Below, piece after piece: positions 1 through 8,488 of a stretch of 64,000 bases of DNA. The stretch lies in contig NZ_OCND01000007.1 of NCBI RefSeq assembly GCF_900215535.1, positions 186,001-250,000 of the forward strand, given 5' to 3'. Within the stretch, counting starts at the first letter, position 1. Each line of letters opens with the position of its first letter. The stretch is from Pseudoxanthomonas wuyuanensis. GTDB lineage: Bacteria; Pseudomonadota; Gammaproteobacteria; Xanthomonadales; Xanthomonadaceae. Under the pieces are notes generated by a model, which had not been told where the DNA came from, searched no databases, and saw only the letters and a list, made by a program, of their open reading frames with translations. Both the position numbers and the translations under genes were made by a program.

Positions 1-1
1 C

Positions 2-1285
2 GCCGCCGGCTACGAATACCGCAAGTACGAAGGCTGGTACCAGCCGGATCCGCTGACCGTGGCCGGCCACTACAACGGCGTGCCGTCGCTGCCGACCGCT
101 GGCGAATACGACGTCAACGAAGTGTTCGTCGAACTGAGCGTGCCCATCTTCGCCAAGTCCGCGCTGGGCGAAAAGCTCGATCTGAGCCTGGCCGGGCGCT
201 ATTCGGACTACTCCACCTTCGGCGGCGAGTTCACCCCCAAGTACGGCCTGCGCTGGCAGGTGACCGATGAATTCCTGTTGCGCACCACCTACGCCGAAGG
301 CTTCCGCGCGCCGTCCATCGGCGAGCTGTTCGGCTCGGCGGCGCGCGCGGATCTGCAGATCTCCGACCCCTGCTCGATCGGCCTGGGCGGCACGCCGCCG
401 CGCGGCAACCCGGCCAACTGCGCCGCGTTGGGCGTGCCGAGTGGTTTCCAGCAGCCCAATTCGCAGATTTCGGTGACCACCGGCGGCAACGAACTGCTGG
501 ACCCGGAGCGCTCGCGCAGCTTCAGCGCCGGCATGGTGTGGAGCCCCGGCTTTGCCAGCGATGCGTCATGGTCGGATCGGCTGGATCTGGAAGTGACCTT
601 CTACCGGCACAACCTGGAAGGCGCCATCCAGGCCATCGACGCGCAGACCCAACTGGACCTGTGCGTGGAAACGCTGGATCCGCAGTACTGCGACGGCATC
701 ACCCGCGCGGCCACCGGCGGCATCAACGGCTTCAACAACCGGCTGGTCAACCTGGGCTACATCAAGACCGACGGCTGGGACGTGGATCTGTTCTGGACGC
801 TGCCGGAAACGGCCGCCGGCCGCTTCAAGCTGGCCTGGCAGAACACCTTCGTGACCCGTTACGAAGCCGTCGGTGCCGGCGGTTCGCGGCAGCCGCGCGA
901 ACCGGGTGTGGAAGTCAATGACAGCGCGATCCCGGAGTGGACCTCGACCGCCACGCTGGACTGGAAGCTGGGCAACTGGAATGCCTCGTGGTCGATCCGC
1001 CACATCGACGAGCTGACCGAAGACTGCGGCGACGCGGCCGCCTTCCCGGTATGCAGCGACCAGGCCAACGGCACCAATACGCTCGACGCCACCACCTACC
1101 ACGATGCGCAGGTGGGCTATAAGTTCAACTGGCTGAAAGGCCTGCAACTGACCGCCGGCGTCAACAACCTGTTCGACGAGGATCCGCCGATCTGCCTGTC
1201 ATGTTCGCTCAACGGCTACGACGCCTCCACCTACGACATCCCGCAAGGACGCTTTTGGTACCTGCGCGCGGACCTGAAGTTCTAG
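2..1285 (+). CDS. TonB-dependent receptor, C-terminal part (5' end outside window)
   Basis: The reading frame is open from base 2 and carries no start in the window; about 427 residues are visible. The protein is the outer-membrane beta-barrel part of a TonB-dependent receptor, which imports a ligand using energy from TonB-ExbBD. Visible family marks are the 'EGFRAPSIGELF' segment in the mid-barrel, the 'GVNNLFDEDPP' segment near the end, and a terminal aromatic residue (DLKF) as outer-membrane assembly signal. Two extracellular-loop stretches contain Cys pairs (CSIGLGG...C; CVETLDPQYC), common in the large oligosaccharide-type receptors of xanthomonads. The plug domain and TonB box are outside the window, so the substrate cannot be inferred. 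A strong hairpin terminator follows the stop codon. Confidence 0.93.
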   Translation, partial: AAGYEYRKYEGWYQPDPLTVAGHYNGVPSLPTAGEYDVNEVFVELSVPIFAKSALGEKLDLSLAGRYSDYSTFGGEFTPKYGLRWQVTDEFLLRTTYAEGFRAPSIGELFGSAARADLQISDPCSIGLGGTPPRGNPANCAALGVPSGFQQPNSQISVTTGGNELLDPERSRSFSAGMVWSPGFASDASWSDRLDLEVTFYRHNLEGAIQAIDAQTQLDLCVETLDPQYCDGITRAATGGINGFNNRLVNLGYIKTDGWDVDLFWTLPETAAGRFKLAWQNTFVTRYEAVGAGGSRQPREPGVEVNDSAIPEWTSTATLDWKLGNWNASWSIRHIDELTEDCGDAAAFPVCSDQANGTNTLDATTYHDAQVGYKFNWLKGLQLTAGVNNLFDEDPPICLSCSLNGYDASTYDIPQGRFWYLRADLKF

Positions 1286-1313
1286 TCCGGGGATGCGGCA
1301 AACCGCAGCACGG

Positions 1314-1343
1314 AAGGAGCCGGCGCAAGCCGGCTTCTTTCTT
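1314..1343 (+). terminator. Rho-independent terminator after the TonB receptor
   Basis: The stem ggagccggc / gccggcttc with a GCAA tetraloop is followed by a T-rich run (tttctt). It begins 28 bases after the receptor stop codon and should end its transcript. Confidence 0.85.
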
Positions 1344-1704
1344 GGGTACCGTTGATTTTCGACCGAACAAGTTACTTTCCGCTGGCGATAGAACGCAGCG
1401 ATGCTTTGTTGCACCATGCCACCCAACGTTCTTCCATCCCAGCTACAGTTCATTCCGTCTCCGTCTCCGTCTCCGCCTCTGTCCAGCCAGCCATTGGCAT
1501 CGAGGGAGAGCATTCCCAATGCTCACCCTGCACAGCGCAATTCTCCAGACGGGATGTTCGCCGGGCGATCCGACCAGGCCGTGCTTGCCGTGCCGATGAA
1601 CCTTGTGCCCATTCAGGTTTTCCTCTGCCCTGCCATTGTCGAATTCCTGCGGGCCTGATCGTCATGGCTGGGAGGGACTTCCTCGGAACGCAGCGGAGCA
1701 AGCC
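1344..1704. other. Intergenic stretch with a hexanucleotide tandem
   Basis: No gene with coding character was seen between the terminator and the SRPBCC gene. The only notable structure is four tandem hexamers at 1455-1478 (three exact ccgtct copies plus ccgcct). Several open frames cross this stretch, but none has a ribosome binding site or a recognisable product. Confidence 0.5.
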
Positions 1705-2160
1705 ATGCCAGCACTCAAGCGGTTGCAGTGGTCGGTAGACATTGCCGCACCGGCCTCCAGGGTCTACCAGACGTTGGTCGGGCCGCAGAGCTATCGGGAA
1801 TGGACGTCCGCCTTCGGTGAGGGCCTGTACTTCGAAGGCTCGTGGCAGAAGGGGCAACGGATACGCTTCCTGACTCCGGACGGGCACGGGGTGATTTCGG
1901 AGATTGCCGAGAGCCGGCCTAACGAGTTCATCTCGATCCGGCATCTGGGCTACATCGATGACGATGGCGTTGAGGACACCAGTAGCGAAGCGATCCGCGC
2001 CTGGGCGCCGGCGTACGAGAACTACACGTTCACGCCAACGCCGCAGGGAACGAGGCTCACGGTGGACCAGGACATGACGGACGATTTCGAGAGCATGCCG
2101 GAAGCCTGGCCGAAGGCGTTGGCCAAGCTGAAGGCATTGTGCGAGAACCGCGCGCAGTAG
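1705..2160 (+). CDS. SRPBCC (START/AHSA1-like) domain protein
   Basis: This is a 151-residue cytoplasmic protein. The frame is open further upstream, but the ATG at 1705 is preceded by a ggag ribosome site and starts exactly at the family's first beta strand (LQWSVDIAAPASRVYQTL). The layout is that of SRPBCC helix-grip proteins: an N-terminal strand, a 'REW' helix region, central strands with GHGVISEIAESRPNEFISIRH-type spacing, and a long C-terminal helix (PEAWPKALAKLKALC). Such proteins bind hydrophobic ligands, and the ligand here is unknown. A methyltransferase gene follows 152 bases downstream on the same strand. Confidence 0.8.
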   Translation: MPALKRLQWSVDIAAPASRVYQTLVGPQSYREWTSAFGEGLYFEGSWQKGQRIRFLTPDGHGVISEIAESRPNEFISIRHLGYIDDDGVEDTSSEAIRAWAPAYENYTFTPTPQGTRLTVDQDMTDDFESMPEAWPKALAKLKALCENRAQ

Positions 2161-2312
2161 CGCCGGACCCGTCCACGCTGGTGCGGCCTCGCGGCAGGCC
2201 GGTCCGGCTTTGCGATGTCGGTCTGCCGCCCAGGTCTGTGTCGCCCGCGGCACAGGCCTTACTCTATGGCGATGGAGCGCAACGCGGATCCATAAAGAAG
2301 GGGAGCGAACGT

Positions 2313-3173
2313 ATGGGTTCTCAATCCAGCGGTCAGGCGCGTCACATGGAGGAACAGCGACGGCAGTGGGACAGCGTTGCCGCCGGTTGGAAGAAGTGGT
2401 GGCCGGTCATTGAGGCCGGCGCGCAGTACGTAAGCGAGCGCATGCTTGAACTGGCGGAAGTCGCTCCCGGCCAGCGGGTGCTGGACATTGCAACCGGTAT
2501 TGGCGAACCGGCCTTGTTGGCCGCAAGCCGGGTCGGCCCCGTGGGGAGGGTCGTGGCGACGGATCGGTCGTCGCAGATGCTCGATATCGCCCGGGAAAGA
2601 GCGAGCGGACTGGGACTGAGGAATGTGGACTTCATGGAGGCCGATGCCGAGCGACTGGATTTTCCCGACCGCAGCTTCGACGCCGTCCTGTGGCGCTGGG
2701 GTTTGACCGATTTGCCGAATCCGCTGGATACGCTGGTCGCGATACGGCGCATGCTGACCCCCGATGGTTCGTTCGTCACTGCCGTTTGGGAAGCCGGGCC
2801 ACGGGCCCGCCCGCTGGCCAGCCTTGCCGCGGCGGTCGCCCGGGAGATGTTTGATTCGCCGTCGCCGCGAGCGGCGCATCCTCCTCTGCCTGGCTCAGTG
2901 GAAAAAGCGCTGCAAGACGGGCTGACCCGTGCCGGGTTTTCGGATGTGCGCGTTGAGGAGATGACGCTGACGCTGGAGTTTCCGTCCGCCGAAGACTGCA
3001 TCCGGTACCTGATGGAAGTTTCGCCGGCATTTGCCGCTTTGCTTTCCGGCAAGTCGCCGGGGCAGCAGCAACGGTATCGGCAGACACTTGCCGACCGGCT
3101 TCGCCAGTACCTGTCGGTCGATGGCGGCATTCGGATTCCCAACGCAACGATCTGTGCGGTGGGGCGGAGATGA
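2313..3173 (+). CDS. Class I SAM-dependent methyltransferase
   Basis: This 286-residue enzyme starts at the ATG at 2313, which follows an aagaaggggag ribosome site; the longer open frame upstream is not needed. The Rossmann methyltransferase motifs are clear. Motif I is VLDIATGIGEPA (about residue 55), the acidic end of strand 2 is VVATDRSSQMLDIAR, motif II is 'FMEADAERLDFPDRSFDAVL', and motif III is LTPDGSFVTAVWEAG. The arrangement is typical of UbiE/Coq5-like or small-molecule methyltransferases (Methyltransf_11/25). The substrate cannot be told from sequence, and the neighbours do not define a pathway. Confidence 0.85.
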   Translation: MGSQSSGQARHMEEQRRQWDSVAAGWKKWWPVIEAGAQYVSERMLELAEVAPGQRVLDIATGIGEPALLAASRVGPVGRVVATDRSSQMLDIARERASGLGLRNVDFMEADAERLDFPDRSFDAVLWRWGLTDLPNPLDTLVAIRRMLTPDGSFVTAVWEAGPRARPLASLAAAVAREMFDSPSPRAAHPPLPGSVEKALQDGLTRAGFSDVRVEEMTLTLEFPSAEDCIRYLMEVSPAFAALLSGKSPGQQQRYRQTLADRLRQYLSVDGGIRIPNATICAVGRR

Positions 3174-3213
3174 TGGGGTTGCGCGTCCCGGGGGGCAGGT
3201 CTAGTGTTCGTCA

Positions 3214-3474
3214 ATGACTTACGATCAATCCCGCATTGACGAGGCAGTCCTGGCGCTTCTTGCTGCCCATCTCTTCAACACGAACAGCGCATGGAAGGGT
3301 TACGACTTCGCTGTCATGAACCGCCTTCACGATGCCGGCTATATCTTCAATCCCGTCGGTAAACAGAAGTCCGTGCAGCTCACCGAGGACGGCATGAAGC
3401 GCGGACGTGAGCTTGCAGGCAAACTTTTTGGGGCCGCAGGAGCCGGTGGCTCGGATCGGCATCGCGACGCCTGA
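3214..3474 (+). CDS. DUF6429 family protein
   Basis: This 86-residue protein (MTYDQSRIDEAVLALLAAHLF...) matches the small DUF6429 family, widespread in proteobacteria and with no known function. It has the features I associate with the family: an N-terminal 'DEAVLALL' helix, a central 'AWKGYDF' motif, and a C-terminal 'LTEDGMKRGRELA' segment resembling a winged-helix regulator tail. Family assignment is from memory of the motif pattern. It is a single gene, 40 bases after the methyltransferase. Confidence 0.75.
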   Translation: MTYDQSRIDEAVLALLAAHLFNTNSAWKGYDFAVMNRLHDAGYIFNPVGKQKSVQLTEDGMKRGRELAGKLFGAAGAGGSDRHRDA

Positions 3475-3634
3475 CAGCCGGTCCAACCGAACTCGCTCCG
3501 GAGCTCGGCTTGGGTACTGCTGAAAATCAGGGCAAACGCTGAAAAGGTCGAAGCTCGCCATCCCGGTGGCCATGCATTGGCGGCTTCCGGCCGCGTGCGC
3601 AGGCCAGCGGCGCGTTTGCCAGAGGCCTGCCGAT

Positions 3635-4408
3635 TCAGCGCGCTGTATAACCGCCGTCGATGACCAGGGCCGAGCCGGTGACGAACTTGGATTCGTCCGA
3701 CGCCAGGTAGACCACGCCCCATGCGATGTCGTCCGGTTCGCCCATGCGGCCCAGCGGATGCAGTTCTCCCACCTGGGTGCGGGCGGCGTCCAGATCGGTG
3801 GCGCCACTGTCCAGCAGGTGCTGCTTCACCATGGGAGTCCAGATATAGCCGGGATGGATGGAATTGACGCGGATGCCGTCGGCGGCGTACAGCAGGGCAT
3901 CGGTCTTGGTCATCAGCGTGAGGGCGCCCTTGGAGGCGTGGTAGGGAGGCACATCCGGCGCGCCCACCAGGCCGTAGATCGAGGAAAGATTGATGATGCT
4001 GGCGCCGCGGTTGCGGCGCAGGTGCGGGATGGCGTGCTTGACGCAGAAGAACACGCCTTTGACGTTGATGGCCTGAACGAGATCCCATTCCTGTTCGGTG
4101 ATCTCATGGGTCGGCTTGTTGATGCCGGCGATGCCGGCGTTGTTGACCAGCACATGCAGGCCGCCGTAGTGGTTGGCGACGCCGTCCAGGGCGTTGCGCA
4201 CGGCGTGTTCGTCGGCAACGTCCACATGCCAGTAGCGGGTCTGCGCGCCTTGCGCGCACAGTTCATCGGCCAGCGCGCGCCCGGGTTCGTCAAGAATGTC
4301 GAACAGCGCCAGTCGCGCGCCTTCGTCGGCCAGCCTGCGCGCGCAGGCGTGCCCGATGCCGACCGCCGCTCCGGTGATGACGCAGACTTTGTCCTTTACC
4401 CTGTTCAT
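3635..4408 (-). CDS. Short-chain dehydrogenase/reductase (classical SDR)
   Basis: This 257-residue NAD(P)-dependent oxidoreductase starts at the ATG at 4408 (MNRVKDKVCVITG); the frame extends 21 codons upstream without need. It has the cofactor motif TGAAVGIG, NNAG (about residue 90), catalytic Ser in NLSSIYG, and YxxxK in YHASK. The ending 'GSALVIDGGYTAR' is the usual end of the FabG-like SDR fold. Asp in 'ALFDILDE' after strand 2 suggests NAD preference. The substrate is unknown. A Fnr-type palindrome lies 120 bases upstream of the start, inside the 3' end of the RNR-like gene, suggesting oxygen- or redox-linked control. Confidence 0.88.
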   Translation of the reverse strand: MNRVKDKVCVITGAAVGIGHACARRLADEGARLALFDILDEPGRALADELCAQGAQTRYWHVDVADEHAVRNALDGVANHYGGLHVLVNNAGIAGINKPTHEITEQEWDLVQAINVKGVFFCVKHAIPHLRRNRGASIINLSSIYGLVGAPDVPPYHASKGALTLMTKTDALLYAADGIRVNSIHPGYIWTPMVKQHLLDSGATDLDAARTQVGELHPLGRMGEPDDIAWGVVYLASDESKFVTGSALVIDGGYTAR

Positions 4409-4527
4409 GGTCGTGGCCGTTCGTTCATGGTGCCGGAATGCCAATGGAACGCACCGCGGCGATGGCTTCACCCGGGCGCGGACTCCATGTGTGCACGCGG
4501 TTTTCTCATGGCGGGCGGCGCGCCGGG

Positions 4528-4541
4528 TTGATCCTGGTCAA
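4528..4541. promoter_or_regulatory. Candidate Fnr/Anr-type operator upstream of the SDR gene
   Basis: The sequence ttgatcctggtcaa fits TTGAT-N4-(A/G)TCAA, the Fnr/Anr/Dnr consensus. It lies about 120 bases upstream of the SDR start on the minus strand and overlaps the stop codon of the RNR-like gene. A second, perfectly symmetric box lies 1.1 kb away, beside a Crp/Fnr regulator gene. Confidence 0.5.
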
Positions 4542-5542
4542 TACTCCGGCTCCGCGGTTTTGCCGTATTCGGACAGGCATGCGAGCCCGGGGCTGGGCGC
4601 GCCGCCTTCGCCGTCTTCCCATCGGCTACCGGGCGGGATGGGGCGGTAGGTCATGGGGTGGCTGACGGTGGTGTCGATCCAGGGTTGCATCGCCGCGCAC
4701 AGTCCGGCCTGGGCGGCCTGGAGCGTTTGCTGCCGGTCGGTCGGACCGAACCGGAGCGATGGCGCCGATGCCGCCGGCTCGCGCATGGCATCGATGCCGT
4801 CGGCGGCGTTGTTGGCCAGCATGGCCAGGCGCGGGTGCGAGCCGATAGCGGTCAGTTCGCGGTGGCGTACGCCGTGGCGGATGCCCTCCTCCACCAAGAG
4901 TGGCGGCATCCGGCGACGTTGCCAGCGTTCGGCCAGTTGCGCGCGCTCGCAAGGCGCGAGCCGCGAGCCGCGCTCGTCGGCCAGCGCGATGGACGCGCGC
5001 AGACTTCCTTCGGCCAGAGCGATGGCCACTTCGCGGGCATGTGCGCGGGCCTCGGCGCTGCGGTAGGGGATGTCCAGGCCGTGCAGCGCGTTGGCCAGTC
5101 CAATCACGCCAACAGACAAGGAATCGGACTGGCGCCATGGCGCGAAAAGGGTCGTCGCATTGTCCAACAGCCGCACGGCCAGGCCCGCCGTATCCATGAA
5201 GCGGCTTCTGTCGAAGTAGGCCTGCGGCGTGTACGGGGCGATTACGAAGGCGCCGACATTCAGCACTGCCGATGGCGCTCCCGGAGCGTCGATTGCCGCA
5301 CCGGTGCCTGCGTAGCGCAGCAGGCGCTCGTCGGGCAGCAGCTCCCAGCGGCTGAAAGCGTGCGCAAGATGGTGCGCCAGCAGCGGCGCCAGCGTGCCCT
5401 CGACCGCGGCCAGGGCATTGGCCACGCGCCACCAGGTGGCATCGACGGTCAGATCGTGCAGGGTGCCGCCGTCGCGCCAGCGGAACCAGGCGTCCCAGGC
5501 GTGCACCGCAACGGGGTCGGTGAACAGGGTCGATGGCAGCAC
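4538..5542 (-). CDS. Ribonucleotide reductase large-subunit-like protein lacking the catalytic Cys motif
   Basis: This 334-residue protein starts at a GTG (5542). Its centre resembles the C-terminal half of the RNR alpha barrel: a 'VLNVGAFV' segment corresponding to the usual NLGSINLAKF, 'FDRSRFMDTAGLAVRLLDNA', 'SVGVIGLANALHGLDIPY', and 'LTAIGSHPRLAMLANNAADG' in place of the TaIAPTGTIS region. The N-x-C-x-E active-site segment that should precede the first block is absent, and the N-terminal activity domains are missing, so reductase activity is unlikely. It diverges from a Crp/Fnr regulator with Fnr boxes on both sides. It may be a degenerate paralog or a protein with a new role, such as nucleotide sensing. 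The RNR relationship is likely; the function is not known. Confidence 0.7.
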   Translation of the reverse strand: MLPSTLFTDPVAVHAWDAWFRWRDGGTLHDLTVDATWWRVANALAAVEGTLAPLLAHHLAHAFSRWELLPDERLLRYAGTGAAIDAPGAPSAVLNVGAFVIAPYTPQAYFDRSRFMDTAGLAVRLLDNATTLFAPWRQSDSLSVGVIGLANALHGLDIPYRSAEARAHAREVAIALAEGSLRASIALADERGSRLAPCERAQLAERWQRRRMPPLLVEEGIRHGVRHRELTAIGSHPRLAMLANNAADGIDAMREPAASAPSLRFGPTDRQQTLQAAQAGLCAAMQPWIDTTVSHPMTYRPIPPGSRWEDGEGGAPSPGLACLSEYGKTAEPEY

Positions 5543-5603
5543 GAGGTTTTCCCCAACAACACTTCAGCAGGCCGCCATGGTGGCGCGCCGCTTCCTTGGC
5601 GAC

Positions 5604-5617
5604 TTGACCGCGGTCAA
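5604..5617. promoter_or_regulatory. Perfect Fnr-type palindrome between divergent genes
   Basis: ttgaccgcggtcaa is a perfect 14-base inverted repeat of the TTGAC-N4-GTCAA form used by the Fnr/Dnr family. It lies 62 bases from the RNR-like start and 109 bases from the regulator start. It could serve autoregulation and control of the RNR-like gene. Confidence 0.6.
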
Positions 5618-5630
5618 CAACCGATGCGCT

Positions 5631-5657
5631 GTTACACAGCGTTACGCATGGTTACGC
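5631..5657. repeat. Three direct repeats GTTACRC phased at 10 bases
   Basis: gttacac, gttacgc and gttacgc begin at 5631, 5641 and 5651, exactly one helical turn apart. They lie between the Fnr-type palindrome and the regulator gene. Such phasing suggests a protein-binding array. Confidence 0.5.
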
Positions 5658-5725
5658 GGACAACATTGTGCCGATGAACCTTCGGGCTAGGCTTCAGCGC
5701 AGGTTTGGACACTGGAGCAGGCAGC

Positions 5726-6436
5726 ATGTTGGATTCGACACTCGTTCGCGCAAAACCGGCACTGTCGCCGCTGGCGTGGTCAGGCAATGCGCACCACGCC
5801 GGCTGCCCCAGCCTTGAGGCGCTGCTTCGGGATCTGCCGCTTCAGCGCCGGCACCTGCGCGCGCGCCAGCATGTGTTCCGCGCCGGGCAGCCCCGGCAAT
5901 TCCTGTATCTGATACACGCCGGATTCTTCAAGACCAGCCTGATCAGCGAGGACGGACGCGAGAAGATCACCGGCTTCCGGATGCGCGGCGATCTGCTGGG
6001 TGTGGATGCGATCGATCTGCCCCGCCACGCCTGCGACGCCATCGCGCTGGACGTGGGCGAGGTATGGGAGATTCCGGTGGCCGAAGTGCAGGACGGCCTG
6101 CCGGGGTTCCAGGAGCGTTTGACCGCCGTGCTGGCCAACGAGATCCGGCGCGATTGGAGCTGGATGCTGGCGCTGGGCACCCTGACGGCCGAACAGCGGG
6201 TGGTCACGTTCCTGCTGGATCTTTCCGCCCAGCTGGAACGGCTTGGCTTCAGCGCCAGCCGCCTGTTGCTGCGCATGTCGCGGGCGGACCTGGGCAACTT
6301 TCTGTCGCTGCAGCTGGAGACGGTGACGCGCGTGCTGTCCAGGCTGCAGGCCAACGGGCTGATCGATGTGGTCCGGCGGGAAATCCGCATCGCCGACCGC
6401 GCCGGCCTGCACGCGCTGCTGGCCGGCGTCAACTGA
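5726..6436 (+). CDS. Crp/Fnr-family transcription regulator without the Fe-S cysteines
   Basis: This 236-residue regulator starts at the ATG at 5726 (ggag seven bases upstream). It has an N-terminal cyclic-nucleotide-type beta roll ('YLIHAGFFKTSLISEDGREKI...' with 'GFRMRGDLLGVDAI'), a dimerisation helix, and a C-terminal winged helix 'MSRADLGNFLSLQLETVTRV' closely matching Fnr. Recognition-helix residues E-x-x-T-R correspond to the E-x-x-S-R that reads TTGAT half sites. Of the four Fnr cluster cysteines, only one N-terminal Cys (HHAGCPSL) remains, and the central one is Trp (GEVWEIP instead of the Fnr MVCEIP). It therefore probably does not carry a 4Fe-4S cluster and resembles Dnr-like or other non-Fe-S Fnr relatives. 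It is divergent from the RNR-like gene, with a matching palindrome between them. Confidence 0.88.
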   Translation: MLDSTLVRAKPALSPLAWSGNAHHAGCPSLEALLRDLPLQRRHLRARQHVFRAGQPRQFLYLIHAGFFKTSLISEDGREKITGFRMRGDLLGVDAIDLPRHACDAIALDVGEVWEIPVAEVQDGLPGFQERLTAVLANEIRRDWSWMLALGTLTAEQRVVTFLLDLSAQLERLGFSASRLLLRMSRADLGNFLSLQLETVTRVLSRLQANGLIDVVRREIRIADRAGLHALLAGVN

Positions 6437-6451
6437 TTGCGGCGCAAGAGC

Positions 6452-8443
6452 TCATGGGCGGGCGGCGGCCTGGTCCAGGCTGCGCCGCACTGCCGCCAGC
6501 AACTGCTCGCGCCGGTAGGGTTTGCGCAGCAGTTCGAAGCCATCCCTGCCGTCGTCGCCGGGCGCGTCTTCGTAACCGGAGGTCAGCAGCACGGCCAGCG
6601 CAGGATTCAGCTGGCGCGCCGCATGGGCCAACTCCTTGCCGTTCAAGCCTGCGCCGAGCATGACATCGCTGAAAAGCAGCGCGATATCCGCTTCCGATGC
6701 CAGCCGGGCCATCGCCCCGTCGGCATCGGCCGCGGTCAGCACCCGGTAGCCGACTGAGCCCAGGAACGCTTCGGCCACGCCGCGGACTTCCGGTTCGTCT
6801 TCCACCACCAGCACGGTCTCGCCACCGCCGGTTGACGCGGGCCGCGCCTGCGGCGGCTCGTAGGGGAGCCGGGCCACGGGCAGGTAGAGATCGATGCGCG
6901 TACCGTATCCCAGGCGGCTGGCGATCTCCATCTGGCCGCCGCTCTGCTCGATAAAGCCGTAGACCATGCTGAGCCCCAGCCCGCTGCCGCGGCCCAGGCC
7001 CTTGGTGGTGTAGAAAGGCTCGATCGCGCGCGCCAGCGTTTCCTGGGTCATGCCCAGGCCGGTGTCGGTCACCGAGAACATCACGTAGTGCCCCGCGCGC
7101 AGATGCGGACGCGCGGTGTCGGTACCGATCCAGCGTTCTTCGACGGCGATGCTGATCTCGCCCCCGCGCGGCATCGCATCGCGGGCATTCAGGGCAAGGT
7201 TGAGCAGAGCGGCATCCAGCTGCGCTGCATCGGCATAGGCGGCGGGCAGTGTTGCCGGACACTCGACCTTGAGCCGGATCGACTCGCCCAGCGTCCTTTG
7301 CAGCATCAGTTCCAGATCCCGCAACAGTTGCGCAGGCGCGATTGCGCTCGGGCTCAACCGTTGCTTGCGGGCGAACGCCAGAAGCTTGGAGGTGAGTTCT
7401 GCGCCGCGTTCCACCGAGCGCAGCGCGCTGGCGATCAGCTCCAGCGCCCCCGGTTGCTGCCCGCATTCGGCTTCCAACAGCTGCAGGCTGCCGGACATCA
7501 CCGTCAGCAGGTTGTTGAAGTCGTGCGCGACGCCGCCGGTCAGCTGTCCTATCGCGTCCAGGCGTTGGGCATGGGCCAGCTGCTCTTCGGTGCGGCGGCG
7601 GAGCATCAGCGCGGCAAGCAGATTGGCGACGGATTGCAGCAGGTGCAGCGCGTCGTGATCGAAGCGGCGCGTCTGACCCGACCAGGCCAGCAGCGCGCCC
7701 ATCGGACGGTCGTGATCGAGCAGCGGCACGACCGCCGCGCTGCCGTGCGCGGTTCGTACGCAGGGAAGATTGCCGGCATCCTGCGCCAGGTCTTCCAGCA
7801 CCAACGTCTGCGCAGTGGCGACCCGCCATTTCTCCGGGACGTTGGCGGTACCCAGTGGGCACTGCTCCAATCCCACCCCCGCGTGCACTTCCAGTTTCCC
7901 GTCCTGGCGCTTGAACAGCACCGCAACGGTCTCCACGCCGATGGCTTCGGCCAACTGCGCGGGAAGGCCGACGATCAACTTGCCTTCATTGGCCGATTCC
8001 AGCGCCTGCTGCCCGATCCTGGCCACCAGCGCGTCGTAGCGCGCGCGCGCAAGCGCCTGCCGGGCGCGCTGGGTTTCGGAAATGTCCCGGATCGAGGCCA
8101 GGTACTGCATGCCGTCGTCGGTCTGCAGGGGGCTGAGCGCGATCTCGACCGGGAACTGCTCGCCATCCTTCCGCTGCCCCACCAGCGCCATGCCGCCGTC
8201 GCCCATGGGGCGGATGCGCGGGGCAGCCATGTAGCCGGAACGGTGCGCGTGATGGCGCCGGCGCACCGCTTCGGGCATCAGCTGTTCGACGGCGACGCCA
8301 TCCAGTCCTTGCCGCGGGTAGCCGAACAGGCGCTCGGCCTGCTGGTTGGCCAGCACGATGCGGCCGTCCCGGTCGACCACCAGCAGCGCGTCGGGCACGG
8401 TTTCGAACAGTTGCGGGAAGAGCACCATCTCAGCGCCTGCCAT
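6452..8443 (-). CDS. Hybrid histidine kinase, PAS-GAF-HisKA-HATPase-REC
   Basis: This protein of about 663 residues has no transmembrane segment, so it is probably a cytoplasmic sensor. In order it has an N-terminal PAS domain (VPDALLVVDRDGRIVLANQQ...), a GAF-like domain (about residues 145-290), a dimerisation/phosphoacceptor region with His in GGVAHDFNNLL, an HATPase domain (NLALNARDAM; DTGLGM; GRGSGLGLS) and a C-terminal receiver with Asp in LLFSDVML and Lys in LLRKPY. The H-D-F-N-N phosphoacceptor box is typical of the kinase class that works through its own receiver. I chose the ATG at 8443; TTG 8458 or ATG 8428 are also possible. The response regulator gene lies just upstream (start of 8489-9241) and forms an operon with it. 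Confidence 0.9.
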   Translation of the reverse strand: MAGAEMVLFPQLFETVPDALLVVDRDGRIVLANQQAERLFGYPRQGLDGVAVEQLMPEAVRRRHHAHRSGYMAAPRIRPMGDGGMALVGQRKDGEQFPVEIALSPLQTDDGMQYLASIRDISETQRARQALARARYDALVARIGQQALESANEGKLIVGLPAQLAEAIGVETVAVLFKRQDGKLEVHAGVGLEQCPLGTANVPEKWRVATAQTLVLEDLAQDAGNLPCVRTAHGSAAVVPLLDHDRPMGALLAWSGQTRRFDHDALHLLQSVANLLAALMLRRRTEEQLAHAQRLDAIGQLTGGVAHDFNNLLTVMSGSLQLLEAECGQQPGALELIASALRSVERGAELTSKLLAFARKQRLSPSAIAPAQLLRDLELMLQRTLGESIRLKVECPATLPAAYADAAQLDAALLNLALNARDAMPRGGEISIAVEERWIGTDTARPHLRAGHYVMFSVTDTGLGMTQETLARAIEPFYTTKGLGRGSGLGLSMVYGFIEQSGGQMEIASRLGYGTRIDLYLPVARLPYEPPQARPASTGGGETVLVVEDEPEVRGVAEAFLGSVGYRVLTAADADGAMARLASEADIALLFSDVMLGAGLNGKELAHAARQLNPALAVLLTSGYEDAPGDDGRDGFELLRKPYRREQLLAAVRRSLDQAAARP

Positions 8444-8488
8444 GGGCAAGCGGCGCAACGCATTTCATCGCGGCGTCCATAACGCGCT

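Noticed and set aside
1352-1738. Open frames between the TonB receptor and the SRPBCC gene
   Set aside because: No ribosome site, no recognised product, and they cross the terminator region or overlap the SRPBCC gene.
3566-4531. Plus-strand frame of 321 codons opposite the SDR gene
   Set aside because: Shadow of the SDR, whose motifs are complete on the minus strand.
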